Of a DNA stretch of 48,082 nt, positions 1 through 9,707 are shown in pieces (the stretch's first letter is position 1; the number at the start of each line of letters is the position of its first letter). Below the pieces are notes generated by a model. That model was not told the DNA's origin. It saw only the letters and a program-made list of their open reading frames with translations, and did no database searches. The translations under genes were made by a program, and so were the position numbers. The DNA comes from an uncultured Oscillospiraceae bacterium (GTDB lineage: Bacteria; Bacillota; Clostridia; Oscillospirales; Oscillospiraceae). Location: NCBI GenBank assembly GCA_934589665.1, contig CAKTOJ010000002.1:1-48082 (forward strand). Direction: 5' to 3'.

Positions 1-756
1 AAGTACATCGCCACGAGCTGCATGGAGGTCTATCAGGACGCCCGTGTTTACGACACCGGCATGATCTGCATTATTGAGATCATGGGCCGCCACGCCGGCT
101 GGCTGACCGCCGCCGCCGCACTCGCCACCGAGTATGGTGCGGGTCCGGATCTTATCTATCTTCCGGAGCGCGACTTCGACATGGATAAGTTCCTCGCCGA
201 TGTGGAGCGCGTTTACAAGGAAAAGGGCAACTGCATGGTCGCCGTGTCCGAGGGCATTCACTATGCCGACGGCAGCTTTGTCTCCGAGGCCAAGACCAGC
301 GCGACCGACGGCTTCGGTCACGCGCAGCTCGGCGGTCTCGCCGCGCGCCTTGCCGACGTGGTCAAGCAGAAAACCGGCGCGAAGGTCCGCGGCATTGAGC
401 TCTCCCTGCTCCAGCGCTGCGGCGCGCACCTCGCCAGCGAAACGGACATTGAGGAGGCCGTCATGGCCGGCCGTGCCGCGGTGGAGAACGCCGTCGCCGG
501 CATCACCGACAAGATGGTCGCCTTCGAGCGCGGCACGGTCAACGGCCGCTACGCCTGCAAGACCAAGCTCCTGCCCCTCACCGAGGTTGCAAATGCTGAG
601 AAGAAGGTCCCGCAGGAGTGGATCAATGCCGAGGGCAACGGTGTGACGCACGAGTTTATCGACTACGCCCTGCCGCTCATTCAGGGCGAGCCGAAGCTTC
701 CGAAGGAGGACTCCCTCCCCCGCTTTGCCCGTCTCAAAAAGGTGCTGGCAAAGTAA
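1..756 (+). CDS. 6-phosphofructokinase, 3' part (gene begins before the window)
   Basis: Phosphorylates fructose 6-phosphate to fructose 1,6-bisphosphate in cytoplasmic glycolysis. The frame is open from base 1, with 251 codons visible before the stop. The motif IEIMGRHAGWLTAA is the substrate-binding segment of the phosphofructokinase family. The later PxLP and Q-x-G-G segments and the roughly 250-residue C-terminal part fit the group that includes pyrophosphate-dependent enzymes. The phosphate-donor site (GGDD versus GGDG) lies upstream of the window, so ATP and PPi use cannot be told apart here. The gene is followed by a strong hairpin terminator shared with the convergent gene. Confidence 0.93.
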   Translation, partial: KYIATSCMEVYQDARVYDTGMICIIEIMGRHAGWLTAAAALATEYGAGPDLIYLPERDFDMDKFLADVERVYKEKGNCMVAVSEGIHYADGSFVSEAKTSATDGFGHAQLGGLAARLADVVKQKTGAKVRGIELSLLQRCGAHLASETDIEEAVMAGRAAVENAVAGITDKMVAFERGTVNGRYACKTKLLPLTEVANAEKKVPQEWINAEGNGVTHEFIDYALPLIQGEPKLPKEDSLPRFARLKKVLAK

Positions 757-764
757 AATGCTTT

Positions 765-810
765 ACAGAAAAAAGGAACCGATTCGAAAGAATCGGTTCC
801 TCTTTTCTGT
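765..810. terminator. Bidirectional terminator between pfk and the 842-1651 gene
   Basis: An 11-bp stem (GGAACCGATTC, loop GAAA, GAATCGGTTCC at 775-800) is flanked by A-rich and T-rich arms that extend the pairing to ACAGAAAA/TTTTCTGT. It has a T-run on both strands and sits between convergent genes. Confidence 0.92.
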
Positions 811-841
811 AAAATCGAGAAACGCCGCTCTCTGCTTCTGT

Positions 842-1651
842 TCAGCCGCACACAAAATCCTGTGCCGCTTCTCCGCTCTGCCACACGATGATTTCCGGTG
901 TGAGCGGAAGCAAGGCTGTTTTATTGCTGCCGGATGTTTCATCACGCCATATTAGTTCTACGGTATTGTCTGCGGCATGATAAAGCTCGCCGCGGTTGAC
1001 CGCACCGCCGTGGGATGCGGTGTCCGCCTCCTCCGGTACGGCTTTCTCCCATCGGTAGATATATACCCTCTGCACGCCGTCCGCGTTGAACTGCGCATTG
1101 TACACCAGCTCACTGCGCCCATCACCGTCAAAGTCGATGCTGTAGTCATCCGCATCAGAGCGCGGAAGACTGTGGCTCATACCGGCAGGAACCGTACCGT
1201 TCTCCGTCATGGCGTAGTACCGCGTAATGCGTCCGCCCCAGGTCTGTGTCTCAAAGCAGAAGCCGTGGTATCCAAGTACATTGTCTACTTCGCGGAGTGC
1301 AAAGCTGCGAAGCTCTGCCGTTGTCTCGTCGCAGTTCACACTGTCCTCCTCCAACAGCACATCATTCGGGCCGAGGAGTGCATAAGGAATGCTGCTGTGA
1401 CCGTCGCCGGAGGGTTGTGCCGTGCCTGTTTGCAGCCGGGCTGACCACTGCTCACCCGCGGCGGTAAGGGTAAGATTTTCATAGGGAGAAACGGCCTTTT
1501 TCGCCGGAGAGGTCGGTATTTCCGCCTCCCTCTGTCCTGTTCCGCCGGTATTGAGCTGTTGGACACCGCCTACATAAAATAAGCAGACGGCAAAGGTGAG
1601 TATCAGCAGCGGCAGAGCGGTCTTTCTTGTCATGACAGTTCTCTTTTTCAT
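842..1651 (-). CDS. Exported or membrane-anchored protein of unknown function
   Basis: I do not recognise this 269-residue protein. The N-terminus is basic (MKKRTVMTRK) and is followed by one hydrophobic segment (about residues 11-30), so it is a signal peptide or signal anchor. There is no good lipobox. The rest looks extracytoplasmic. An acidic loop near the middle (DFDGDGRSELV) resembles calcium-binding FG-GAP/VCBS-type loops. The start is uncertain: a GTG lies at 1678, an ATG at 1651 and another ATG at 1633, and none has a strong Shine-Dalgarno sequence. The gene stands alone between terminators. It may be a lineage-specific surface protein. Confidence 0.7.
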   Translation of the reverse strand: MKKRTVMTRKTALPLLILTFAVCLFYVGGVQQLNTGGTGQREAEIPTSPAKKAVSPYENLTLTAAGEQWSARLQTGTAQPSGDGHSSIPYALLGPNDVLLEEDSVNCDETTAELRSFALREVDNVLGYHGFCFETQTWGGRITRYYAMTENGTVPAGMSHSLPRSDADDYSIDFDGDGRSELVYNAQFNADGVQRVYIYRWEKAVPEEADTASHGGAVNRGELYHAADNTVELIWRDETSGSNKTALLPLTPEIIVWQSGEAAQDFVCG

Positions 1652-1730
1652 CGTTATGTAAACAGCATAGCAGGACACATCACAAAAAGCAAGTTACAAA
1701 AAGGAAACGATTTTCTTACAAAACGTAACA

Positions 1731-1755
1731 AAGAGAGGGGAAACTCCCCTCTCCT
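1731..1755 (-). terminator. Terminator after spoIVA
   Basis: An 8-bp GC-rich stem (GAGAGGGG and CCCCTCTC, loop of 5) lies just downstream of the spoIVA stop. On the minus strand it is followed by a moderately T-rich tail (TTTGTTACGTTTTG). Confidence 0.8.
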
Positions 1756-1763
1756 TGCAATCC

Positions 1764-3245
1764 TCACAGGATAATGCAGATCAATCCACCGCTGCCCTCG
1801 TTGATGATGCGCTCAAGCGTCTGACGAAGCTTGGCGCGGGCGTCATCCGGCATGCGCTTGAGCTTGGCCTGAAGATCCTCACCAACGATCTCATGGAAGC
1901 TGCGGCCAAAGATGTTCGACTGCCAGATTTTTGCCGTGTCGCCCTCAAACTCCTGAAGAAGATAGTTCACCATGTCCTCGCTCTGCTTTTCATTGCCGAC
2001 GATCGGCGACACGGTCGTTTCGATATCGGCGCGGATGATGTGCAGGCTCGGCGCGCTGGCCTTGAGCCGGACGCCGTAGCGGCCTCCCTGCTTCATGATC
2101 TCCGGCTCCTCCAGATTGAGCTCGTCGACCGTCGGAACGACGACGCCGTAGCCGCTCTCGCGTGCGTCACGGATCGCGTCGGCAACTTTGTCGTAATCCG
2201 TTTTAACTGCGGCAAGCTGTGTGAGCAGCTCCATCAGGTCGCCGTCGTCAGAGATCTGGAAGCCGGATTGCTCGCTGAGCGTCTGGTAGAACAGCTCGCG
2301 CGGGAGCTGGAGCTCCGCACAGGCAACACCGCTGCCAAGCGAAATGTTGAGCACCTTTGCCGTGCGGATGCCCTCGTAGGCACGCATAGCTTCCACAGCC
2401 GGCATGACCTCGCGGATTCGATGAAGCCCCTTTGCCCCCTCCCGGATGCTGCGGTAAAGTCCGGCCTTGATCGGGTGATCGCACGGCAGCGCCTCAACCC
2501 ACGAAGGCAGAAACAGCTCCAGCTCGGTGAGCGGGAATTCGTAGAGGATGGCCTTGAGAATCTCCCCCACCGCCGCGTCGTCCAGCTCCAGACAATTAAC
2601 CGGCAGGCAGCACACGCCGTAGCGTGCCGCAATATCGTTCGCCATCGCCTGCACGCGCTCGGAGGTGGGATCAACGGCGTTGAGCAGCACGAGAAACGGC
2701 TTGCCGATCTCCTGAAGCTCGCGGATCACGCGCCCCTCGGCTTCAATATAGTCCTCGCGCGGGATGTCTGTGATGCTGCCGTCCGTCGTGACGACAATGC
2801 CAATGGTGGAGTGCTCACGGATCACGCGCGTCGTGCCGAGCTCGGCGGCCTCGGCCATTGTGACCGGGTGGTCGGCCCACGGCGTGGAAACCATGCGCGG
2901 GCTGTCTCCGTCCGCCTGCCCCGTCGCACCGGGCACCATGTAGCCCACGCAGTCGATGAGCCGCACCGAGCAGCTCGCCCCCTCGTCGAGCATGATGTCG
3001 ACGGCCTCTTCTGGCACGAATTTAGGCTCGGAGGTCATGACTGTTCGGCCGCTTCCACTCTGTGGAAGCTCATCCTTGGCACGCTCGCGGCGATAGACAT
3101 TGTCGATGTTCGGGATGATCTGTGTTTCCATAAAGCGCTTGATAAAGGTCGATTTTCCGGCGCGCACCGGCCCGACCACACCGATATAAACGTCGCCGGA
3201 TGTGCGCGTGGCGATATCCTGATAAATGCCGGTATTTGTTGTCAT
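1764..3245 (-). CDS. spoIVA: Stage IV sporulation protein A, spore coat basement-layer ATPase
   Basis: SpoIVA polymerises on the outer forespore membrane with ATP hydrolysis. It forms the platform for coat assembly and is needed for cortex formation. This 493-residue protein matches the family length (about 490). It has a Walker A motif GPVRAGKST near residue 25, the conserved N-terminal MTTNTGIYQDIATRTSGDVY-type segment, and the hydrophobic C-terminal tail ICIIL that contacts SpoVM in studied species. The start has a strong GGAGGAG site. It lies just downstream of sipL and spoVM, whose products bind it. A separate sporulation-type promoter and the terminator after sipL suggest independent transcription. 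Confidence 0.97.
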   Translation of the reverse strand: MTTNTGIYQDIATRTSGDVYIGVVGPVRAGKSTFIKRFMETQIIPNIDNVYRRERAKDELPQSGSGRTVMTSEPKFVPEEAVDIMLDEGASCSVRLIDCVGYMVPGATGQADGDSPRMVSTPWADHPVTMAEAAELGTTRVIREHSTIGIVVTTDGSITDIPREDYIEAEGRVIRELQEIGKPFLVLLNAVDPTSERVQAMANDIAARYGVCCLPVNCLELDDAAVGEILKAILYEFPLTELELFLPSWVEALPCDHPIKAGLYRSIREGAKGLHRIREVMPAVEAMRAYEGIRTAKVLNISLGSGVACAELQLPRELFYQTLSEQSGFQISDDGDLMELLTQLAAVKTDYDKVADAIRDARESGYGVVVPTVDELNLEEPEIMKQGGRYGVRLKASAPSLHIIRADIETTVSPIVGNEKQSEDMVNYLLQEFEGDTAKIWQSNIFGRSFHEIVGEDLQAKLKRMPDDARAKLRQTLERIINEGSGGLICIIL

Positions 3246-3280
3246 AACGATCTCCTCCGAATCCTCACCGTTCTTGCTTC

Positions 3281-3309
3281 ACTATATGTCCGCACCGCAC
3301 GGGGTATGA
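3281..3309 (-). promoter_or_regulatory. Candidate sporulation (sigma-E-like) promoter of spoIVA
   Basis: On the minus strand, TCATACC is followed after 14 bases by CATATAGT. This resembles the mother-cell sigma-E pattern (ATA core, 13-14 bases, CATAnAnT). spoIVA is a sigma-E gene in characterised spore formers. The call rests on a short match and the gene's identity. Confidence 0.42.
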
Positions 3310-3324
3310 CAAGCCGGAAAAAGA

Positions 3325-3348
3325 AAAAAGAGCCTGTCGGCTCTTTTT
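3325..3348 (-). terminator. Terminator after sipL
   Basis: A 10-bp stem AAAAAGAGCC / GGCTCTTTTT with loop TGTC ends in a T-run on the minus strand, just past the sipL stop. It separates sipL from spoIVA transcription. Confidence 0.9.
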
Positions 3349-3360
3349 CCTCTCAGCGGC

Positions 3361-4893
3361 TCAGCGCTTGCGCGGGATCAAAAGCATCTCTCCGGCGGTG
3401 ACGTCCGTTTCAGCGGAAAGCTCGTTGGCAGAGAGAATATCGGACACGGTTGTACGGTATTCCTTGGCAATATCCCACAGCCGCTGCCCAGGAAGCGGCG
3501 CGCGCAGAATCAGCGACGGCGCGGCCTCCGCACTCTCCTTGCGCGGCTCGGACTTGAGCGCGCACAGACACGGGCAGCGCCGCTGCGCAGTGCACTCGAG
3601 CGTAAATACTGCCGGAAAGCGAACCTCGATGCCGCCCGCGGCAGCGGATGCGCTGAGCTCTCCGGAACTCACACTCCGCACGACGGCACGGCAGCCATCC
3701 GGTACCGCAGTCTGCGCGCTGATCTCCACCCGGCGCTCGACAGCAAGCGGCGCGCCATCCTCAGCCAGATAGAGAACATGCATGTCGGCCGTGCAGCGCA
3801 GCAGCGCGCGGTCTCCCTCCACCGTCAGCTCCACATCGCCGAAGCTGACCTCCACGCCCAGCACGGAAGCCACTTCCACGCCGGTCTCGATCTGTTCGCG
3901 CACCGGGTGCTCGTGGGTGACAAGCTGCGGGGCGGCACAAAGTTCCAGCGTCTGCATCTGCGCGGTAAGCTCATGAGAAACGCTGTAGAGGTCGCAGATG
4001 CAGCGCAGCGTGACACATTCCCGCAGCACGGCAAAGGCATGCAGGAATAGCTTGACGGAGATTGTGCGGCCGCCGTCCTCCGTGCCGAGGCGGGATTCCG
4101 CACCTGTCAGGCGCAGAAAGACCTCAGCCGAAGCTGTTTCGCCGCTCTCGCCGCTGCCCTCGATGATTTGAGAAAACGGCAGCTCCGCCGTCATCCGACA
4201 AATCGTCCCGCTTTCAGACAGGTAGAGGATATCCGTGCATACAATGCCCTTGACGATCAGCTTGCTGCCGATCAGACGCGTTTCCGTCACGCGCGGTTGA
4301 GCACTCATGCGCAGCAGCTCCGCGGCAGGCTCCTTTGTACCGGAGAGCACGATCTCATCGGAAAAGACAAAGTCCTTGTCGCGCAGAGCGCGGATAAGTG
4401 AGACCTCCTGCGTCTGGCAGAGCGTTTCAATGCCGTTTTCCCCGCTCTCCGCAATCTCACTGCATACAGTCAGCTGCGTGGCGCAATATGGCGCGGCGGT
4501 CAGCTCGAGGACAGCGCGCGTTAGGATCTTGCGTGGATTGAGCGCGCGGATCTCCAGCGCGCTGACCGTACCGTCCAGCCGGACCTCGCTGCACCCCTCG
4601 CGCATCCTGACATCCAGCGTTTCCTCGACCGGCAGACTGTACGAAAAGCTCTTGAGTCCACCGTTCCCGTCTGCTATGTACAGCAGTGTGATGTGCAGCG
4701 TGCCGGAAACGGAAACGCGTGTGTCGGCGATCTCTTTGCCGCGCAGGAAAAGAGAGCCGCTGCTCTCCACGATGCGTCCGATATCCGGACAGTAATCCGG
4801 AACGATGGTCTCAGCGCTCTGTTCATGCTTCTCGCTCACCGGCGAGGGCGCGTCATAGCAGGAATAAGTCTCTTTGCGCAGTTCAAGTTCCAT
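3361..4893 (-). CDS. sipL: SipL-type spore morphogenetic protein (DUF3794 plus LysM)
   Basis: In Clostridioides difficile, SipL binds SpoIVA through its LysM domain and drives coat encasement; it is the functional counterpart of Bacillus SpoVID. This 510-residue protein has the DUF3794 N-terminus (ETIVPDYCPDIGRI at about 30-45), further DUF3794-like beta-rich sequence through the middle, and a C-terminal LysM domain (LPGQRLWDIAKEY to GEMLLIPRKR, the last 50 residues). I chose the ATG at 4893 because an AGGAG site precedes it; a longer frame to 4998 would read through spoVM. It sits between spoVM and spoIVA, so the partner genes are adjacent. DUF3794 also occurs in coat proteins such as CotX/SpoVID relatives, but LysM plus context favours SipL. 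Confidence 0.9.
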   Translation of the reverse strand: MELELRKETYSCYDAPSPVSEKHEQSAETIVPDYCPDIGRIVESSGSLFLRGKEIADTRVSVSGTLHITLLYIADGNGGLKSFSYSLPVEETLDVRMREGCSEVRLDGTVSALEIRALNPRKILTRAVLELTAAPYCATQLTVCSEIAESGENGIETLCQTQEVSLIRALRDKDFVFSDEIVLSGTKEPAAELLRMSAQPRVTETRLIGSKLIVKGIVCTDILYLSESGTICRMTAELPFSQIIEGSGESGETASAEVFLRLTGAESRLGTEDGGRTISVKLFLHAFAVLRECVTLRCICDLYSVSHELTAQMQTLELCAAPQLVTHEHPVREQIETGVEVASVLGVEVSFGDVELTVEGDRALLRCTADMHVLYLAEDGAPLAVERRVEISAQTAVPDGCRAVVRSVSSGELSASAAAGGIEVRFPAVFTLECTAQRRCPCLCALKSEPRKESAEAAPSLILRAPLPGQRLWDIAKEYRTTVSDILSANELSAETDVTAGEMLLIPRKR

Positions 4894-4948
4894 GGAAGTC
4901 CTCTCCTTCGGTGTGGTTTTGCTCCACCTTATGCAGCAAAGGACAGCT

Positions 4949-5032
4949 TTATTCCCTGCTTTCCCGGATGCCGAAAAACAAACGCAGTACGCTTCCAAGG
5001 GCTTTGGGCGACTTCCAGACCACGATTTTCAT
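4949..5032 (-). CDS. spoVM: Stage V sporulation protein M (27 aa), membrane-curvature-sensing anchor
   Basis: SpoVM is a tiny amphipathic helix that binds the convex forespore membrane and recruits SpoIVA. This 27-codon gene aligns without gaps to the 26-residue B. subtilis protein as I know it. It shares M1, K2, K7, P9, K10, L12, G13, R17 and G21. P9 and R17 are residues important for localisation in B. subtilis. A near-perfect ribosome site (GGAGGAGGTGAG) precedes the ATG by a few bases and overlaps the end of the upstream 50-aa gene. Context supports it: rsgA lies just upstream, as in the B. subtilis rsmB-rlmN-prpC-prkC-rsgA-(rpe-thiN)-spoVM order, and sipL and spoIVA lie just downstream. 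Confidence 0.94.
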   Translation of the reverse strand: MKIVVWKSPKALGSVLRLFFGIRESRE

Positions 5033-5036
5033 TCCC

Positions 5037-5189
5037 TCACCTCCTCCGAATACAGCCCCAGCCGCAGACAATGAGCAGCAGCGCGACCAGAAACATCAGA
5101 AAGCCGACCGGGAAAATGGCGACAATAAAGATTGCCAGCCCGAGTGCCAGTGCGCAGATGCCAAACGGGCACCAGTTTCTGCCCCACAC
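5037..5189 (-). CDS. 50-aa hydrophobic membrane microprotein upstream of spoVM
   Basis: I do not recognise this product. The frame starts at GTG with an excellent AAAGGAGGTG site and stops four bases before the spoVM ATG, so translation is likely coupled. The predicted peptide is a two-helix membrane hairpin: WGRNWCPFGIC at the N-terminus, hydrophobic residues about 13-26 and 28-45 around a Pro-Val-Gly turn, and a C-terminal IRRR that should face the cytoplasm. Four cysteines sit near the two ends (7, 12, 42, 46). It shares its promoter with spoVM and sipL, so a role in spore-envelope assembly is possible but inferred only from context. Confidence 0.72.
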   Translation of the reverse strand: MWGRNWCPFGICALALGLAIFIVAIFPVGFLMFLVALLLIVCGWGCIRRR

Positions 5190-5225
5190 GGCCGCACCTC
5201 CTTTCCCCTGTTCCTGATGCTACAG

Positions 5226-5254
5226 TATATACAGCCTCTAAAGTATTTGTGCAA
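5226..5254 (-). promoter_or_regulatory. Candidate promoter of the 50-aa ORF-spoVM-sipL unit
   Basis: The minus strand shows TTGCAC, a 17-base spacer and TATATA, about 35 bases before the GTG start of the 50-aa gene. It reads as a vegetative-type promoter. A sporulation sigma factor could also use the AT-rich stretch, so the class is unsure. Confidence 0.5.
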
Positions 5255-5260
5255 AGAAAG

Positions 5261-5287
5261 AAGCGGCGGACAAATGTCCGCCGCCTT
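5261..5287 (-). terminator. Terminator after rsgA
   Basis: A 10-bp stem GCGGCGGACA / TGTCCGCCGC lies directly after the rsgA stop. On the minus strand it is followed by TTCTTTCTTT. It closes the long cdaA-to-rsgA run and separates it from the spoVM unit. Confidence 0.88.
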
Positions 5288-5290
5288 CCT

Positions 5291-6165
5291 TTATTTTTTC
5301 CATTCCCGCAGATCCTTCAGCTCCGCATAAAGCCGCAGATAGCTCTCGTGTCGCGAGCGGGCAATCTGCCCGTTTTTGACCGCATCGAGCACCGCGCAGC
5401 CCTTTTCTCTGGTATGGCTGCATCCGACAAAGCGGCAGGAGTCCAGATAAGGCCTGAAGTCCAAAAAGGTTTCGGGAAGCTTCGCCTTGAGCTCCAAGCC
5501 GAGTCCCTCCGTGTCAAATGAGGAAAAGCCCGGCGTATCGATAATTTCCGCACCGTTTTTTAGTGTAAAAAGCTCAACATGGCGCGTGGTATGACGGCCA
5601 CGGCCCAGTGCCTGACTGACCTCGCCGACCTTGAGGGAAAAGCCTGGCTCAAGCGCATTGAGCAGGCTTGATTTTCCAACACCGGAGTTTCCTGTAAAGG
5701 CAGAAAGCTTTCCAGCAATTTGCTCTCGCAGCTCGTCGATTCCATTCCCGCTCTCGGCGCTGGTGAGGACACAGGGAAGCCCCGCCTTCTTATAAATGCC
5801 GCACAGCTCGTCCGCCCGGTCCAGATCGGACTTATTGATACAGATAAGCACATCGCAGTTTTTCAGCGCGGCGATGGCGGTCATGCGGTCGATGAGATAT
5901 GGATCGGTCTGTGGAATGGCGTTTGAGGCAACGATCACAAGCTGGTCAATATTGGCGACGGCGGGACGCGCAAAGGCGTTGCGCCGCGGCTCGATCGCGT
6001 CCACGATGCCATCCCCGCCGCCCGCAGCACTATACTCCACAAGGTCTCCGACGAGTGGAGAAACGCCGCTTTTGCGGAAGCGCCCGCGCGCGCGGCAGGT
6101 CACAAGCCTGCCGTCACCGGCATCGACATAGTAAAAGCCGCTGAGAGCCTTTTTGATCCTTCCCT

Positions 6166-6169
<4 letters not shown>
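5291..6169 (-). CDS. rsgA: Small ribosomal subunit biogenesis GTPase RsgA
   Basis: RsgA (YjeQ/CpgA) is a circularly permuted GTPase that helps late 30S maturation and releases after GTP hydrolysis. The 292-residue protein shows an N-terminal OB-fold (about 1-70), then the permuted order: NKSD (G4) around residue 115, the P-loop GNSGVGKSSLLN at about 165, and DTPGFSSF (G3) near 215. A C-terminal zinc-binding segment (CxxxxC-H-C, ending CRFVGCSHTREKGC) follows. Its start overlaps the prkC stop (ATGA), as in the conserved prpC-prkC-rsgA order. In B. subtilis this GTPase is a PrkC substrate, which fits the coupling. Confidence 0.97.
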
Positions 6170-7905
<1,736 letters not shown>

Positions 7906-7925
7906 GAAAAAATGCCCTCCCTTCC

Positions 7926-8669
7926 TCAGCGTTCGCACAGCAGCACGGCTGTGACGTTATCCGGTGCGCCGCGCTGCCTGGAAAGTGCAAGAAGCCGCTC
8001 AAGACTTTCCTCCGGCGTACTGCCACCGCGCACGGCCTCCAGCATTTCCTCGTCCCGTGCCGTCACGACAAGGCCGTCTGAGCACAGAAGAAGCTGGTCG
8101 CCCTGTGCCATGGTCACCTCGTAAACGTCGCAGGCAATATGCTCCTCCGGACCAAGCGCGCGCGTGATGAGATTGCGGTTCGGGTGCGTGCGCGCCTGCT
8201 CGGGCGTGATATTCCCGCTTTCGATCAGGCCCTCCACGACCGAATGATCGCGTGTCACGCGCGCAATGCCGCTGCCGCTGATATGATAGGCGCGGCTGTC
8301 GCCGACATTGCAGATGACCACACGGTCGCCGCAGGTCACAGCGGAGACGAGCGTCGTCCCCATGCCGCGGCACTCTTCATGTTCCGCGGCGTGCCGGTTC
8401 ACGGCGGTGTTCGCCTTTGCAACGCAGAAGGATGCAGCCTCATGGACCTGCTCAGCCGTCATGTCCTCCCGCAGCACCCCGCGCAGTGCGTCGATGAACG
8501 CGCGCACGGCAAGCTTGCTGGCGGTTTTGCCGCTGTTCTCCCCGCCCATGCCGTCGCAGACAACGGCAAGAAGCTGACCGTCGCTCACGCCGCGCTCAAT
8601 GGCAAAGGTATCCTGATTTTCGCGGCGCTGAAGTCCAACATCCGTGATGCCAAATGCTTTCATGGTCAT
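7926..8669 (-). CDS. prpC: PP2C-type serine/threonine phosphatase PrpC
   Basis: PrpC removes phosphate from proteins modified by PrkC, using two manganese ions. All PP2C motifs are present over 247 residues: RRENQD near residue 16, CDGMGG near 38, GTTLVSA around 107, VGDSRAY around 125, LLLCSDGL around 190 and DNVTAVL at the end. The metal-binding aspartates are intact. The ATG at 8669 has AAAGGAG five bases away and overlaps the rlmN stop by four bases (ATGA). A second ATG two codons in is less well spaced. Confidence 0.96.
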   Translation of the reverse strand: MTMKAFGITDVGLQRRENQDTFAIERGVSDGQLLAVVCDGMGGENSGKTASKLAVRAFIDALRGVLREDMTAEQVHEAASFCVAKANTAVNRHAAEHEECRGMGTTLVSAVTCGDRVVICNVGDSRAYHISGSGIARVTRDHSVVEGLIESGNITPEQARTHPNRNLITRALGPEEHIACDVYEVTMAQGDQLLLCSDGLVVTARDEEMLEAVRGGSTPEESLERLLALSRQRGAPDNVTAVLLCER

Positions 8670-9697
8670 TTCTTCTCCTTTGCCTCCATCTCCTTGCGCC
8701 GCAACTGGCCGCAGGAGGCATCGATGTCTCCGCCGAGACTGCGGCGGACGGTCGCGGTCAGGCCGTGGCTCTCCAGTCGCTTTTGAAAGGCCGCGACACG
8801 GCGGCTTGGCTTAAATTCGCTTTCAACCACATCATTGAGCGGGATCAGGTTGACGTGTCCCGGCATCCCGCGGATCTTTTCGGCCAGCAGGTCCGCCTGC
8901 CAGTCATGGTCGTTCACGCCGTCGATCATCGCGTACTCAAACGAAATGCGGCGGCCCGTTTTCCTGAAATAACGGTGGCAGGCGGCAAAAAGCTCCTCCA
9001 CGTCGTAAGCATTGTTGACCGGCATGATGCGGCTGCGTGTCGCGCTGTCCGGCGCATGGAGTGAAACGGACAGCGTAAGCTGAAGATTTTCCTCCGCCAG
9101 CGCGTCAATGCCCGGCACGACACCGCAGGTGGAGAGCGAAATATGCCGCATGCCGATGTTCAGCCCATCGGGATGATTGACAAGTTCAAGGAAGCGCAGC
9201 ACATTTGCGCGGTTATCCATCGGCTCACCGATCCCCATGAGGACAATATTGGAAATCTCCCGTCCAGAGTCCAGCTGCGTGAAAAGCACTTGATCGAGCA
9301 TTTCAGAAGGTGTTAAGTCTCTTACCTTGCCAGCAACTGTGGATGCGCAGAATTTACATCCCATCCGACAGCCGACCTGCGAGGAAATGCAGACGGTGTT
9401 GCCGTGGTGATAGCTCATAAGTACGGTCTCGATGCAGTTGCCGTCCTGCAGCTCCCATAGATACTTGATGGTGCCGTCGAGCCGGGAAACCTGCTTGCGC
9501 GCCACGGTCGGCACGGTGATGTAAAATTCTCCGGCAAGCTTTTCACGCAGAGGCTTAGAGAGATTGTTCATCTCAGAAAAGCTTACCGCTCCTTTATGGA
9601 GCCATGAGAACACCTGCCTGCCGCGAAAGGCCGGCTCGCCCATCGCGCACAGCGCGTCAGTGATCTCCTGCTGGGTCATGGATTTGATATCGGTCAT
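8666..9697 (-). CDS. rlmN: Dual-specificity 23S rRNA A2503 / tRNA A37 methyltransferase RlmN
   Basis: RlmN is a radical-SAM enzyme that makes 2-methyladenosine at A2503 of 23S rRNA and at A37 of some tRNAs, tuning decoding and peptidyl transfer. The 343-residue protein has the N-terminal RNA-binding helical domain (GEPAFRGRQVFSWLHKG), the radical-SAM cluster CRMGCKFCAST near residue 110, the MGIGEPMDN motif and the C-terminal mechanistic cysteine in the SLGGDIDASCGQLR tail. It is in the usual place between rsmB and prpC. Confidence 0.97.
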   Translation of the reverse strand: MTDIKSMTQQEITDALCAMGEPAFRGRQVFSWLHKGAVSFSEMNNLSKPLREKLAGEFYITVPTVARKQVSRLDGTIKYLWELQDGNCIETVLMSYHHGNTVCISSQVGCRMGCKFCASTVAGKVRDLTPSEMLDQVLFTQLDSGREISNIVLMGIGEPMDNRANVLRFLELVNHPDGLNIGMRHISLSTCGVVPGIDALAEENLQLTLSVSLHAPDSATRSRIMPVNNAYDVEELFAACHRYFRKTGRRISFEYAMIDGVNDHDWQADLLAEKIRGMPGHVNLIPLNDVVESEFKPSRRVAAFQKRLESHGLTATVRRSLGGDIDASCGQLRRKEMEAKEKK

Positions 9698-9707
9698 AAT
9701 CGTCCTC

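Noticed and set aside
1755..3401. 548-codon plus-strand open frame
   Set aside because: It lies antisense to spoIVA and has no family motif, ribosome site or promoter; long antisense frames are common in GC-rich genes.
4693..5330. Overlapping plus-strand frames across sipL, spoVM and the 50-aa gene
   Set aside because: They cross two real minus-strand genes and a terminator, with no start signals.
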